A DNA stretch of 64,000 nt from Patella vulgata (lineage: Eukaryota > Mollusca > Gastropoda > Patellidae), in contig NC_065886.2 of the NCBI RefSeq assembly GCF_932274485.2, positions 39,605,501 to 39,669,500 of the forward strand, written 5' to 3'. Each line of letters starts with the position of its first letter. The first letter of the stretch is position 1. Made by a program: the position numbers and the translations under genes. Positions 12,401-20,386 of this stretch are shown here, piece by piece. The notes under the pieces were generated by a model. It worked only from the letters and a program-made list of their open reading frames with translations. It was not told where the DNA came from and searched no databases.

Positions 12401-15400
12401 TCGGGGATTCAAAACCGTGCTAGTTGACTCAATGACAGGCCTTATGATACAGCACGCACATGTTAACCATTTAACATAGAAATATAGGTTTATCTCCAAA
12501 AGATCTCGGTTGCTTTCGATATTGGCATGTATCGGATCGAAACTTCATGGATAATGGCCCCTGTTTGTACGAAAAATCGCGTTTTTAGCTTATGGACCCT
12601 ATAGAGGTCATAATTTTTATCCGATTTGAAAAACCGTATTATTATATCACCGTTACACCCTAAGGACGGCTGAGTTCGAATTTCATGAAAATCGGCCCAA
12701 AAGTGACAGACAAAATGGCCGCCCTTCGTTCTCAAATAGCATAAAAATATATCAAGGTTGTCGACCCTATAGAGGTCACAATTTTTACCGATTTTGTTGA
12801 AACTTGAAATACAAGTTTATAACCCAAAGATCTCGGTTCATTTCGATATTCCTGAATGTTCTGAATTATAGCCCCTGATTGTACGAAAAATTGCGTTTTT
12901 AGCTTGTGGACCCAATAGAGGTCATAATTTTTATCTGATTTAAAAAAATGTTTTAGTATATCACCGTTACACCCTAAGGAAGGCTGAGATAAAATTTCGT
13001 GAAAATCAACCCAAAACTGACATACAAAATGGCCGCCCCTCGTTCTCAAATAGCGTAAAAATATGGTATATCAAGGTTGTGGACCCTATAGAGGTCACAA
13101 TTTTTATCCGATTTTGTTGTGAAACTTGAAATGTAAGTTTATAATTCAAAGATCTAGGTTCCTTTAGATATTCGCGCATATCGGACTGTAACTTTCTGAA
13201 TTATGGCCCCTGATTGTACGAAAAATCGTGTTTTTAGCTTGTCGACCCTATAGAGGTCATAATTTTTATTCGATTTAAAAAAACTTTTGAATATATCACC
13301 GTTACACCCTAAAGATAGTTGAGTTTGAATTTCGTAAATATCAGACCAAAACTGACAGACAAAATGGCCGCCCCTCGTACTCAAATAGTGTGAAAATATG
13401 GTACATCAATAAATGTTGTTGACCCTCTTGAGGTCACAATTTTCTTTTGATTTTTATGAAACTTGAAATGTAAGTTAATAACCCAAAGATCTTGGTTCCT
13501 TTCAATATTCGGCATATCGGATAGTAACTTCCTGAATAATTATGGGCTTGATTGTACGAAAAATTGTGTTTTTAGCTTGTGGTCCTTGTAGAGGTTACAA
13601 TTTTTATCTGATTTAAAAAAAAATGTGTGAATATATCACCATTACACACTAAGATCATGGATCCTTTTGATAATCGCGGATACCCGAACTTAACTTCCTG
13701 GATTATGGCCCCTGATGGTTCGAAAAATGGCATTTTTAGCTTGCAGATTCTCTAGAGGTCACAATTTTTTTCCGATTTTAAAAAAACGTTTAAATATTTC
13801 ACCATTCCACCATAATGAAGATTGAATTCGAATTTCGGGAAAATTGAAATGAAACTGCCCCAACAAAATGGCCGCTCTTTGTACTCAAATTGTGTAAAAG
13901 TATGCAATACGAAGGTTGTCGACCCTCGAGAGGTCACAATTTTTGTCCGATTCTGATAAAACTTAAATCATATCTTTATATCTCAAAGATCTCAGTCCCT
14001 TTTGATATTTGCGCATTTCAGACAATAACTTTCTGGATTATTGCGCCTGATTGTACAAAAAATCCTGTTTGTTTTTAGCTTGTTCTCTATCCATCTATTG
14101 CAAAATGTGGGCGTATCCTGCCTGGCAGCCACTGGTTATAACATTTGAGGAACAAACAAAATATCTGCATTTGGAAATGAAATGAAATGGGGTTGAATGT
14201 CCTACTGTTCTGCTCCTACTTGGCTAATGAAGACAGCCACACGCCATACAGTGTGCTATGAGGGGAAATTTTTCCCAGGCGGCGGCACTCAATCTGATTT
14301 AAACACAGACTCTATTTCGTTTCGTTTTTATAGTTCAAAATTTCGTTTTACTTGTCTTTACTACACTAGTCTCTGGATGAGTTGTTATCATTGACGTGTT
14401 CTGAATAGTGTGAGGTATAAGCCAATGAAACGGTCTGTTACCAAGAGATTTAGGTGTGTTTTGCACGGAACTGTTGGTAATTTACTAGTAACATCATAGG
14501 GTCAAAAGCCGCTCGTATCGCAACAACCGGTCAGATCTTCATGTAGTGTAGGCCATCGAAAGTTTAAAAAAACGAAACAAAATATAGATCTGTATTTTAA
14601 TCAGATTGGGCGACACTATGATCTACTCCCATATCGAACACCAACTGCCAAGGATCTGCATTAGGCATTTTTAACTCTTACATAATGCATCTTTAATGAA
14701 TGGTAAATATTTACCCTCCATCAATCACAGAACGGCTTTGTGGGGTTTTTTTCCTACAAGTTTATCATTACCAGAATAATCTCAGGCTTGAGTGTTCTTC
14801 TACACTGTCAAGAATGACTATATACCTCTATACAATATTAAGATTTTATCTAATACCAAGTCATCTTAGATAAAGATGATAACGTGGCTATATTAACCTT
14901 ATCTGCAAATTTTTGGATAAATCTAAAACATATTGCAGTAAATTACAGTAGTTAATTCTGTATGGAAGGCTTGTAAAACTCTCCCAGCCAGGGCCAGATT
15001 AACCTTCTTGTGAACACTAGGCCAATCTCATCAGTGGGTCCCCAAATTTATCCCTTCAGTTGAAGACCACTATTGCCCTATACTTATTGTATATAGCTCT
15101 CAACTTATCATACACCAGGCTCTATTAGTATTGTCCAGGGGTTTCATATAATGAAATACCAGGTATACACTTGACACCAGGTTATATGCTGGCACACTTT
15201 GCAATAAATTAGTTTCAGTGGGCCCCAGAAACCCATGGGCCCAAGACCAATGGTCTACTATTTCTATTAGTAAATCCAACCCTGCATCCAGTCAACTGTG
15301 ATCTAAAGTACACCTGTATTGATAGGCTATTCCCCCACGGATAGAACTCCTCAAGCCAGTATCTGAAACTAGGTTTAACTGCCTTTGACTCGACAACTAT

Positions 15401-18400
15401 GATCTAAGACAACTCTACGACCCCATCCCACCCGGTATGCCCTGTAGATCACTAGGTCTGTTTCATGGGTACTATATTCCACACTCAGGTACTATTGAAT
15501 GGATTTCCTCCAGCTGGAATAATGCTAGTATCCAGTAGAGGTTAGACATCTCTCTCTCAATATATTGTTTGTATTTTGTTTTAGAGTAAAGTTGGACGTT
15601 TAAGTTCTGTTGTTGATATATCTGGTATAGGAAGAAGTTTATCAGTATTACATCTAGATACACCTGTAGATAATGATCATACTACTGATTGTAACAAGTA
15701 AGTATATTGTATTAAGCCCATTATTATATGGGTGTATTTTTAACTTTATTATCCTCTTGAGTATTGAGAAATGTAACAGCTTTTTTATTCTTTGTTATCT
15801 CACATGTGAGAACAGACATACGTAATAATAATATGTACATTTATACCGTTTATATAATAAATGAGTTTTTAATTTAATTTTTCTAAGCTGAGCGCATGAT
15901 CATTTAATGTTTAGGGGTTATGTTCTTTTTGTTGGTTTCAGAGTAGCAAGTAGTAATGGTGATGTATTGGTATGGTGTTGTTTTTGTTTGTTACAGAGTA
16001 CAAGAGGAAGATGTAATGTATTGTTATAATGTTGTTTTTGTTTGTTTCAGAGTAACAAATGGAAGATATAATTAGGGTTTCACACTGGGTAGCTTGTGTG
16101 AAACATTATTGTTTTTGTTAAGATTATTCTTCTTCTTATTATTATTATTCTAATTCCATTTTGATTAGATCTCAGAAACTGCTTGTCGCATCGTTACGAT
16201 TTCTTCTGTTTTAGTGGGAAAGTGGGTGTGACTTAGAGGATAAAGCTATTTTGAACGTTCTGCGACAATGCGAAATGTCCGAAATCACCGAAGCTATCGT
16301 TTTTAGAAATATTGCAGTAATTTTAACAATAATCATTTAATTTTAACTTTCGATACATTTTGGCATAGCCGGAGACAGGGCACATAGCTACGCTACTTTT
16401 GATTTTTGATTTTCGGCAAATCTTCGCAGATATAAGGCGCCAAATTTAGAAAATTTAAATTTTTACAAAAAACTTTTTTATTTATGAATATTTTTTAGTC
16501 GTGTTTTACACAGAATTAAAGAGCCATCTGACTTGAGCAAAAATGTGGAAATTTTTTTGTCTCAGTGATATTCCTTGGCCACCATTGGATAATTCAGTTT
16601 TTCAGTCCTCCATTAATTATTTATTGTTCGATTTGTATAAACCAAAGTTCATATGCTCTGTTGTCTCAATTGTCATTTTTTTTTGTTACTGGTAGGGTTA
16701 TCTGTCGGCACCGGAAGTGGCGTAATTTTACCAAAAACTACAATTTTGACAGTTAGGTACCATTTTTCGAAAGCAAATATAATTTTTTTTAAAAACTGAT
16801 ATAACTAAAAGAGTGTGCCCTTTAAAGCCGCAAAAAAGTGTGAGCTCAGTTTTTTTAATTTCGATTTCATTTTCGAGCAGATTCCATTAAGAGGTGAAAA
16901 AAGGTTAAAATTGACCTATTTACAACCCATTCAGGCTTTTCAGATTTTAAAGTATGTCTACGTAACTTGTATAAACTTGTAGCTATAATCCATACGAAGG
17001 AAATGTATGTTAAAATTATTTTGTAATATATAAGCAGTTGCCTAGAAATGGGCAATTTTGTATAAGTCACTATTTTCATTATTTTGCCTGTAAAATAGTC
17101 AATTATTATTGGATTTTCATAAAAGTGACATCATTTCATTCAAAAAGCAAGTATGCGTCATATCAAATTGATTACAATTTAAAATTGACACCGGAAGTGA
17201 TGCCATTTCGTCAAAAACTGCATTTTTAACTTTTAAAATCAATATTTTTTCCAACTAAGAATTATTTAATATGAATTAATAATTTTAACTTTTGGTTCAA
17301 ATTCACATATTAATAAAATTCATACGGTCATGTAGATGTCATAAAATTGTTTCTAACTTGTTTGGTTGCCAAGAAATAGACGGTTTTCTACAAGTCACTT
17401 TTGAAGGTTTTTGGTCCATAAAAGTGTCAATTATTATTCGATTTTCATAAAATTTTCATCATGTGATGCCTAATGTCAAAATTGACACTGGAAGTAATGC
17501 CATTTCGTCAAAAACTGCATTTTTAACTTTTAAAATCAATATTTTTTCCAACTAAGAATTATTTAATATGAATTAATAATTTTAACTTTTGGTTCAAATT
17601 CACATATTAGTAAAATTCATACGGTCATGTAGATGTCATAAAATTGTTTCTAACTTGTTTGGTTGCCAAGAAATAGACGGTTTTCTACAAGTCACTTTTG
17701 AAGGTTTTTGGTCCATAAAAGTGTCAATTATTATTCGATTTTCATAAAATTTTCATCATGTGATGCCTAATGTCAAAGACGACGTTATAAAACTATTTTA
17801 ACATTTTTAGTATCAACGGAAGTAATGTCATTTTGGCAAAAACTGTATTTTTAGCCTTCAAAACAGATATTTTATTCAAATGTGTCTGATTTGTAACGTT
17901 TTTAAAATTATGATATTTGATTCCAATCAACAAATAGAATGAACCCATATGATCATACAGATACCACAAAATGGTGTCTAACTTGTACGGTTACAGAGAA
18001 ATAGACGATTTTCCACAAGTCACTTTTCAAGGTTTTTGGTCTATAAAATTGGCAATTATTATTCGATTTAAATACAATTTTCACCATGTGATGCCTTATG
18101 CAATTTCTGATTTCATAAAACTAATTGAACATTTTCATTATCACCGGAAGTACTGTACACTTACATGTAACAAATGTATAAAATGAATTGATATTGCTGG
18201 ATTTGGTTGATTCTGCGTCCATTTTATTTGATATGTGCAATGCTTATGTGGAAACATGTTTAATGGTTTCATTGGTACCGGAAGTGACATATGTTTAAGG
18301 GTAACATGGCATCGGTGAAACCCGTCATTACTATGTGGAAATCTGTTTATCGGTTCCATTGGTACTGGAGGTGATATGAGTTCAAGGGTAACGTGGCACC

Positions 18401-20151
18401 GAAAGTCACATAAGTTCAAGGGTAACGTGGCACCAGTAAACCCGTCATTACTGCTTCACAGTTCTAGTTGTTGTATTGTTAGATGTTGGGTTTTTATTTT
18501 TGTTATGTTTTTTTGTTTTTTTTCTTACAGAATACAAGAGGTAGATGCATTGTTATAATGTTGTTTTTGTTTGTTTCAGAGTAACAAATGGAAGATGTAA
18601 TTGATGTATTGTTATGATGGGTTTTTTTGTTATGTTTTTTTTGTTTTTTCATTACAGAATACATGAGGTAGATGTATTATTATAATGTTGTTTTGGTTTG
18701 TTTAGAGTAACAAGTGGTAAATGTAATGTATCTTTTTCATGTAATGTATTGTTTTCATGTAATGCATTGTTTTTATATTGTTTTTGTTTGTTACAGAGTA
18801 ACAAGAGGAAGATGTAATGTATTGTTTAACTATATACAGATAGATAGTACCAGTGGTGTTATTATTACACCTACAGACACACAGCTTACAATGTATCAAA
18901 GTGCAATATCAACTCAACTTATAAACTCTATTTATCATTGTTGCTCAAATCTACGTAAATCATTTCATTATACTCGTCAAACTGAGGTAAGAACAGTTAT
19001 ATATTGCTTTCCCTGTGAACTTTTAGATATTTCATTTGGTCTAAGAAAAAAATCTCCTGAGAATGGTTACAAGGTTTTATTAATTTGAAATAAGACTGAA
19101 GGCATTGGAGACTGAATTTTCCGCACTGTGTGTTTGAATTTTTGAAATATATCAAATGTTAGTTCTGAAATGACCTGGTTAGTTTGGAATGTATGTTAAA
19201 TTCCATCTCTCCAGCCTGAATGTCCTCCATAGCCTGCCATCATTACCCCAGTCGCTGCAGAAAAGTAGGATGTTAAACCCTATTTTATTTCATTGTTAGA
19301 ACTTCTAATGTACTTCCGTAGACCATTATATCATGATAAATATATGAATGTTTTCTCTTCTCTATTCAAACATTTTAAGAAAGTAAATGTAACTATTTAT
19401 ATATACTTTTTGAATCAAGGTTTTGTCACACCCAGAATTAATTACATGTAGTAGTAATTCTACCTCAGCTCTCAATTTTCAAATTAATTTATATTCTTTA
19501 TAGAAACCTCGTGAAAGAAAGAAAAGTTTATATGAATCTAGTGATAAGATAACAGATGTAGAGGAACAAGGTGTATTATTTAATTTGACACCCAATCATC
19601 CGACTTCATCATCATCTGCTAAAAAATCACAACCATCATCTTTATCTTATTGGGTTATAGGGTAAGTCAGTTAAACTTATTTGGTTAGTCAATTCAAGGG
19701 TAAGTCAAATCAACTTATTGTGTTATAGTTTAAGGCACATCAGCTTATTGTGTTATACTATAGGGTAAGTCAAATCAACTTATTGTGTTGGAGAGTAAGT
19801 CAGATCAAGTTATTGTGTAGTAATCCAAATTCACGTATTGTTCTATAGGGTAAGTCATTAAGTCAAATCAACTGATGGAGCTATAGAGTAAGTCAAATCA
19901 ACTTATTGTGTTGGAGGTTAAGTCAAATGAACTTGGGTAAAAGGATAAGTCAATTCTGTGGAAATTAATCTTTTTTTGATTTTGGCATTTTAGTCTTGGA
20001 TAACAAATCTATGAACTGTGAACATAAATGATATTATTTGTATTTCAGGAGAAGATTTCGTGAAGAGGATAAAGAAATATATGTTTGTTTTCACGAATCA
20101 GTTCCACAATCTACTGTAGAAATGGCATTCACTCTAGGCTTTGGTTCTTGA
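319..20151 (+). CDS. INTU: Inturned (INTU), 3' part, seven exons
   Basis: Seven exons (319-434, 795-860, 1352-1470, 15585-15697, 18797-18986, 19504-19661, 20049-20151) join with matching phases into 287 residues and a TGA stop. The last three exons match my memory of the vertebrate INTU C-terminus: an LFNYIQIDSTSGVIITPT strand, STQLINSIYHCCSNLRKSF, an EQGVLF segment, YWVIG, then YVCFHESVPQ and a closing FGS. INTU (about 940 aa in vertebrates) pairs with FUZ in the CPLANE complex, which recruits intraflagellar transport proteins to the ciliary base and activates RAB23. This segment is the C-terminal longin-like region; the PDZ and earlier longin parts would lie left of the window. The first three exons encode a Ser/Lys-rich linker typical of disordered sequence. 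The 14.1 kb intron contains two antisense genes. The identification rests on recalled sequence rather than a search. Confidence 0.85.
795..860 (+). CDS. INTU: INTU exon
   Basis: A 66-base exon between TTTTAG and GTAAGT, phase 1 at both ends, so it could be skipped without a frameshift. It encodes PVSPMKSDPGRYKYSPHSDR, a proline/serine-rich linker. Confidence 0.7.
960..1192 (-). repeat. SINE family B fragment
   Basis: A diverged partial copy of the second SINE family seen whole at 32668-33050. It shares the AAGATAGGCATACACCATAC and AGTGTGTTATGAG motifs, the CAACTGG segment and the CCCATCTGAATAACTAGACA motif. It lies in the INTU intron just before exon 1352. Confidence 0.55.
1352..1470 (+). 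CDS. INTU: INTU exon
   Basis: A 119-base exon from TTATAG to GTAGGT, entering in phase 1 and leaving in phase 0. It encodes a Ser/Asn/Gly-rich stretch (SDDIDSSHGNIKRQGSK then SYGSNDSTGSSNSAGQQ). The following intron is 14.1 kb and holds two minus-strand genes. Confidence 0.72.
1662..1862 (+). repeat. tRNA-derived SINE, family A
   Basis: A family A copy with the head GTTAGCATGCGCGCGCTGTA, the B box GGTTTCGATTCCCC, the CTCGTGGGTTTTCTCCGGGT body and a (CT)n tail. It is shorter than the fullest copy at 3351-3624. Confidence 0.7.
1991..2396 (+). mobile_element. MITE family 1, TTAA-flanked
   Basis: Starts TTAAAGATACATTATGGGAG and ends in GCATAATGCATGTTTAA. The end is an imperfect inverted repeat of the start, both within TTAA. 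No coding capacity. A nearly identical copy in the opposite orientation lies at 48334-48660. The TTAA target suggests mobilisation by a piggyBac-type transposase, which is inference. Confidence 0.7.
2677..2945 (-). repeat. tRNA-derived SINE, family A
   Basis: A reverse-orientation family A copy. It begins with a (GA)n tract, then ACTAGGTCATTTCGGGACTA, TTTCAATAATTCGCTTGCGC, the GGACCCAGAGAAAACCCACA body, the reversed B box and the reversed head. Frames seen across it are by-products of the repeat. Confidence 0.7.
2965..3342 (+). mobile_element. MITE family 1
   Basis: Starts TTAAAGATACATTATGTAAG and ends TCTTGCATAATGTTTGTTTAA. Same internal text as the other copies (TTTAGATAAAGAGCT, TCTTGCTATAATAG, GTTAATTAATGTCTAATTAA). 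It is immediately followed by a family A SINE. Confidence 0.7.
3351..3624 (+). repeat. tRNA-derived SINE, family A, fullest copy
   Basis: The clearest copy. A box TGGCTTAATGGTTAGCATG, B box GGTTTCGATTCCC, body with TTTTCTCCGGGTCCTCCAGT, TTATTGAAATAAAATTAAAC and TAATCCCGAAATGACCTAG, and a (TC)n tail. A truncated second body and tail follow at 3625-3745, and a degenerate copy lies near 3752-3880. It is not a working tRNA because the cloverleaf beyond the promoter boxes is lost. Confidence 0.75.
4311..4500 (+). repeat. SINE family B fragment, inverted
   Basis: Reverse-orientation piece of family B. It carries CCTTGTCAGTGGTGCAGGAC, TCATTCCGATGGAC, CATGCATGTAAAAGAACCC and the ATTCGATATAAGAGTAGGCC end. 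Long frames on both strands here come from the repeat and are not a gene. Confidence 0.6.
5280..6557 (-). CDS. TRIM-type RING/B-box/coiled-coil/MATH-like protein
   Basis: A 425-residue frame starting MASNHKHSCSICLEDF; the frame extends 19 codons further but a splice acceptor (TTATACAG on the minus strand, near 6592) suggests the leading codons belong to a 5' leader. Domains: a C3HC4 RING with C9, C12, C24, H26, C29, C32, C48 and C51; a type-2 B-box with C80, H83, C92, C95, C100, C103, H108 and H111; a coiled coil at about 120-230; and a C-terminal MATH-like fold at about 289-421 (the FGLTWYIKVL strand, then an acidic loop and a final TFETTIKI strand). The order is that of TRIM37-class proteins, so it is probably a cytoplasmic E3 ubiquitin ligase whose MATH domain picks the partner. 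The coding part has no introns and the gene sits antisense within an INTU intron. The RING and B-box are certain by motif; the MATH call is moderate. Confidence 0.85.
   Translation of the reverse strand: MASNHKHSCSICLEDFTQPKILPCFHTFCQHCLNDHIKAHTHLKKFNCPICRNETEVPKGGASGFTTNFYIEDIDGQQTCPKHKRVLLNFYCRDCSTPICYKCNVIDHETHKKADLDEVGLEMKEKLKTLKQKLELKIEEIRVFNHTLTQQITNINNSAARVCDDVDKQVEKICDAARKHAEDVKDDAIKMRDEECEKLRKLQEDVNKLEYQLQTSVQCSDDVLKREATIPVLDILPQVQTLADDHTSRSPDYQEIRYPDFPMVDIDVQSLKQQLGDLHAIITGTFTSTFDASLIQVGNSYYSNDAEIFGLTWYIKVLYIEDRLDIVLYLKNPKDVNKNFDIVTSTIKLINRTDQNKPLVKTENYIVNERDDNVKFKSTGIICYWYKLIEPDFLLLNKDNPFVDEVNKFTFETTIKINHHMKRHG
7395..7505 (-). repeat. SINE family B tail fragment
   Basis: Contains CATGGTGTATATCCATCTTC, ATTAGCCAATTCCACTAG, and GTAGGACATTAAACCCCATTTCATTT, the tail module of family B. 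The rest of the element is absent. Similar solo tail modules lie at 19250-19295, 20630-20760, 21055-21100, 43465-43540 and 52830-52880. Confidence 0.5.
8075..8295 (+). mobile_element. MITE family 1, 3'-truncated
   Basis: Starts TTAAAGATGCATTATGTAAG and follows the family text to TGTCTAATTAATGATT, where a different repeat (the CGCCCACATTGAAATGTGG element) takes over. The right inverted end is missing. Confidence 0.6.
8296..8700 (+). repeat. Diverged GTCCG-rich repeat element
   Basis: Begins CGCCCACATTGAAATGTGG (an 18-base self-complementary core), then GTCGCCCCCGTCCGTCCGCC and two loose copies of a unit containing AGAGGCTAAAGTTA, CCGATTGACTT and GATTTTCAA. It resembles the GTCCG family at 50848-51560 in layout but not in most bases. 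Confidence 0.45.
9305..9422 (+). repeat. Short minisatellite, about 20-base unit
   Basis: About six head-to-tail copies of a unit reading TGTCTATTTTGTAACACAAA with few changes. It lies about 220 bases beyond the 3' end of the Cys-loop receptor gene. Confidence 0.85.
9638..10939 (-). CDS. Cys-loop ligand-gated ion channel subunit (nicotinic-like)
   Basis: An intronless frame of 433 residues. The first 28 residues are a signal peptide. The extracellular domain carries WTPD at 111-114 and a canonical Cys-loop, C157 to C171 with 13 residues between, including FPFD. Four membrane segments follow: M1 about 246-266, M2 about 273-290, M3 about 303-326 and M4 about 409-431, with a cytoplasmic loop between M3 and M4. 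The M2 entrance GGGERTG keeps a glutamate at the -1' site as in cation-selective nicotinic channels, so a cation pore is inferred. Loop C lacks the vicinal Cys pair of acetylcholine-binding alpha subunits (only C215 is nearby), so the ligand is unknown or it is a non-alpha partner. The gene is antisense within an INTU intron. Family membership is secure; the ligand is not. Confidence 0.9.
   Translation of the reverse strand: MAIFQRTTSTVLCTTIIISMLLIIPIYSFNESLFIKSLLAGYDPLVRPSQNGADIYVTIHISPLLIAELDERKQLLKTAIAFTMLWQDNLLTWETVNSTITSLILPANYIWTPDIMISNSANTENQLDTAQSKAFVHNRPYYHHVILTVQNTYVTTCSVQVLKFPFDTQICKIYLIPDGGNASKIILRTDSNAGIDLAIFQNSSEWDLVDLSVRCAMRVETEALGTYFSIAIITFTMKRRALTHVVNSLFPVICLSLLNSFVFILPAGGGERTGVSISLLLSYAIYMTYINQTLPSNSDTLSYFSIYLVCLICKSSLIALATTISLWLHDKKKAQAVAWSLFTRTPSPKIIPEDQLMRRKTSAMKLQDMNSFGDDKFEQDSQLENTKVECTSHGARQSNEWSVRAIKFDWFCCIFFISCSLLMPTVCIALMLT
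10955..11325 (-). repeat. Promoter-proximal minisatellite, 23-base unit
   Basis: More than ten copies of a unit reading GGATAATCTCAGTTATATCC plus CAT, with variants, start about 16 bases upstream of the Cys-loop receptor start codon on its 5' side. It would occupy the leader or core promoter of that gene. Each unit contains a GATAAT core. No other promoter signal is obvious. Confidence 0.85.
11326..12224. other. Plain AT-rich intron DNA
   Basis: I see no gene, long repeat or clear element in this stretch apart from short A or T runs. Confidence 0.5.
12225..12478 (-). repeat. tRNA-derived SINE, family A
   Basis: Reverse copy: a (GAGA) tract, then TAGGTCATTTTGGGACTAAC, TTTCAGTAATTCGCTTGCGC, GGAGAAAACCCACAAGGTTG and the reversed head near ACATGTTAACC. 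A GTCCG-family array begins at once after it. Confidence 0.65.
12484..14145 (+). repeat. GTCCG-family array, about five tandem units
   Basis: Roughly 320-base units repeat head to tail. Each contains AGATCTCGGTTCCTTTCGAT-like text, a GATTGTACGAAAAATCG-like motif, TTTTTAGCTTGTGGACCC, TAGAGGTCACAATTTTTATC and a CAAAATGGCCGCCCCTCG motif. The right end GCAAAATGTGGGCGTATCC is the family terminus. The long frames inside recur in every unit and have no exon signals. Confidence 0.75.
14175..14300 (-). repeat. SINE family B fragment
   Basis: Starts GAAATGAAATGGGGTTGAAT and holds the CTACTGTTCTGCTCCTAC, TAATGAAGAC and ATACAGTGTGCTATGAGG modules, then breaks off near TCAATCTGATTTAAAC. Confidence 0.6.
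14989..15284. mobile_element. Small hAT-like MITE (tentative)
   Basis: Imperfect inverted ends CAGGGCCAGATTAACC and TAAATCCAACCCTG enclose about 270 bases including GTGGGCCCCAGAAACCCATG. No clear target-site duplication was found, so the family call is weak. Confidence 0.4.
15585..15697 (+). CDS. INTU: INTU exon
   Basis: Follows TTTGTTTTAG and precedes GTAAGT; phase 0 in and phase 2 out. It encodes SKVGRLSSVVDISGIGRSLS followed by VLHLDTPVDNDHTTDCN. Confidence 0.75.
15930..18740 (+). repeat. Tandem copies of a splice-acceptor/exon start, split by an insertion
   Basis: Seven units resemble the junction of INTU exon 18797: a T-rich tract, CAG, then an AGTAACAAGAGGAAGATG-like stretch. Pseudo-acceptor AGs fall at 15940, 15995, 16049, 18529, 18578, 18656 and 18704; the genuine one is at 18795-18796. 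Spacing is about 50-80 bases in each uninterrupted part. Two unit types (AGTAACAA.. and AATACAAG..) alternate right of the insertion. A 2.4 kb element (16072-18466) splits the array. Confidence 0.8.
16072..18466. mobile_element. 2.4 kb insertion with 297-base internal tandem units
   Basis: The left edge has a hairpin, TTTCACACTGGGTAGC pairing with its complement ending TGTGTGAAA, just inside TTAGGG. The interior repeats a unit containing GGAAGTGATGCCATTTCGTC and ATAAAATTGTTTCTAACTTG: two almost identical 297-base copies (17184-17480 and 17481-17777) with older ones on both sides. Read on the minus strand, the hairpin followed by CCCTAA then T resembles a Helitron 3' end (CTRR before T), but no matching 5' TC end was found. 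No coding sequence. Confidence 0.55.
18797..18986 (+). CDS. INTU: INTU exon (longin-like core)
   Basis: From TTACAG to GTAAGA, phase 2 in and phase 0 out. It encodes VTRGRCNVLFNYIQIDSTSG, then VIITPTDTQLTMYQS and ISTQLINSIYHCCSNLRKSF. This is the most recognisable conserved block of INTU in the window. Confidence 0.85.
19504..19661 (+). CDS. INTU: INTU exon
   Basis: From TTTATAG to GTAAGT, phase 0 in and phase 2 out. It starts KPRERKKSLYESSDKITDVE, continues EQGVLFNLTPNH and ends SYWVIG. Its donor region is tandemly copied downstream. Confidence 0.85.
19662..19965 (+). repeat. Tandem copies of the exon 19504-19661 donor site
   Basis: About eight loose copies of a roughly 30-base unit, ACTTATTGTGTTATAGGGTA followed by AGTCAAATC. 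It matches the exon end CTTATTGGGTTATAGG plus GTAAGTCAG. Exact GTAAGT donors recur at 19700, 19765, 19795, 19850 and 19888. Confidence 0.8.
20049..20151 (+). CDS. INTU: INTU terminal exon
   Basis: Follows TATTTCAG; phase 2. It encodes RRFREEDKEIYVCFHESVPQ and then STVEMAFTLGFGS and TGA. This matches the very conserved INTU tail (Y-V-C-F-H-x-S-V and a terminal FG). Confidence 0.88.
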
Positions 20152-20365
20152 CAACACTATCAAGGGAGATGACTCCCAATTAAAACTTTTTAAGGGAGAC
20201 AATTCTTTTTCTAATAGTACCTTTCAAAGGGAGAAATCTTAGGAAGAATATGAACTGTTTTGGAGAGATATCTTTAAATAATGTAGAATTAAGTATTTTA
20301 GAATGGGATTTTTAGTAATGTTCTTAATCAGCTGATTTGGTTCGAACCAGTCGAAGAGATTTGAT

Positions 20366-20386
20366 AATAAAGTGTTGAAAAATAAA
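20366..20386 (+). terminator. INTU: INTU polyadenylation signals
   Basis: Two AATAAA hexamers, at 20366-20371 and 20381-20386, lie about 215 bases after the INTU stop. Either could direct 3' end formation; the cleavage site is not visible. Confidence 0.5.

Noticed and set aside
12484-13937. A run of similar 60-105-residue minus-strand frames
   Set aside because: They are the same repeat unit read in one frame; no splice or start signals.
17184-17777. CRISPR-like regular repeats
   Set aside because: Units are 297 bases with no spacers; they are a tandem duplication in a eukaryotic element.
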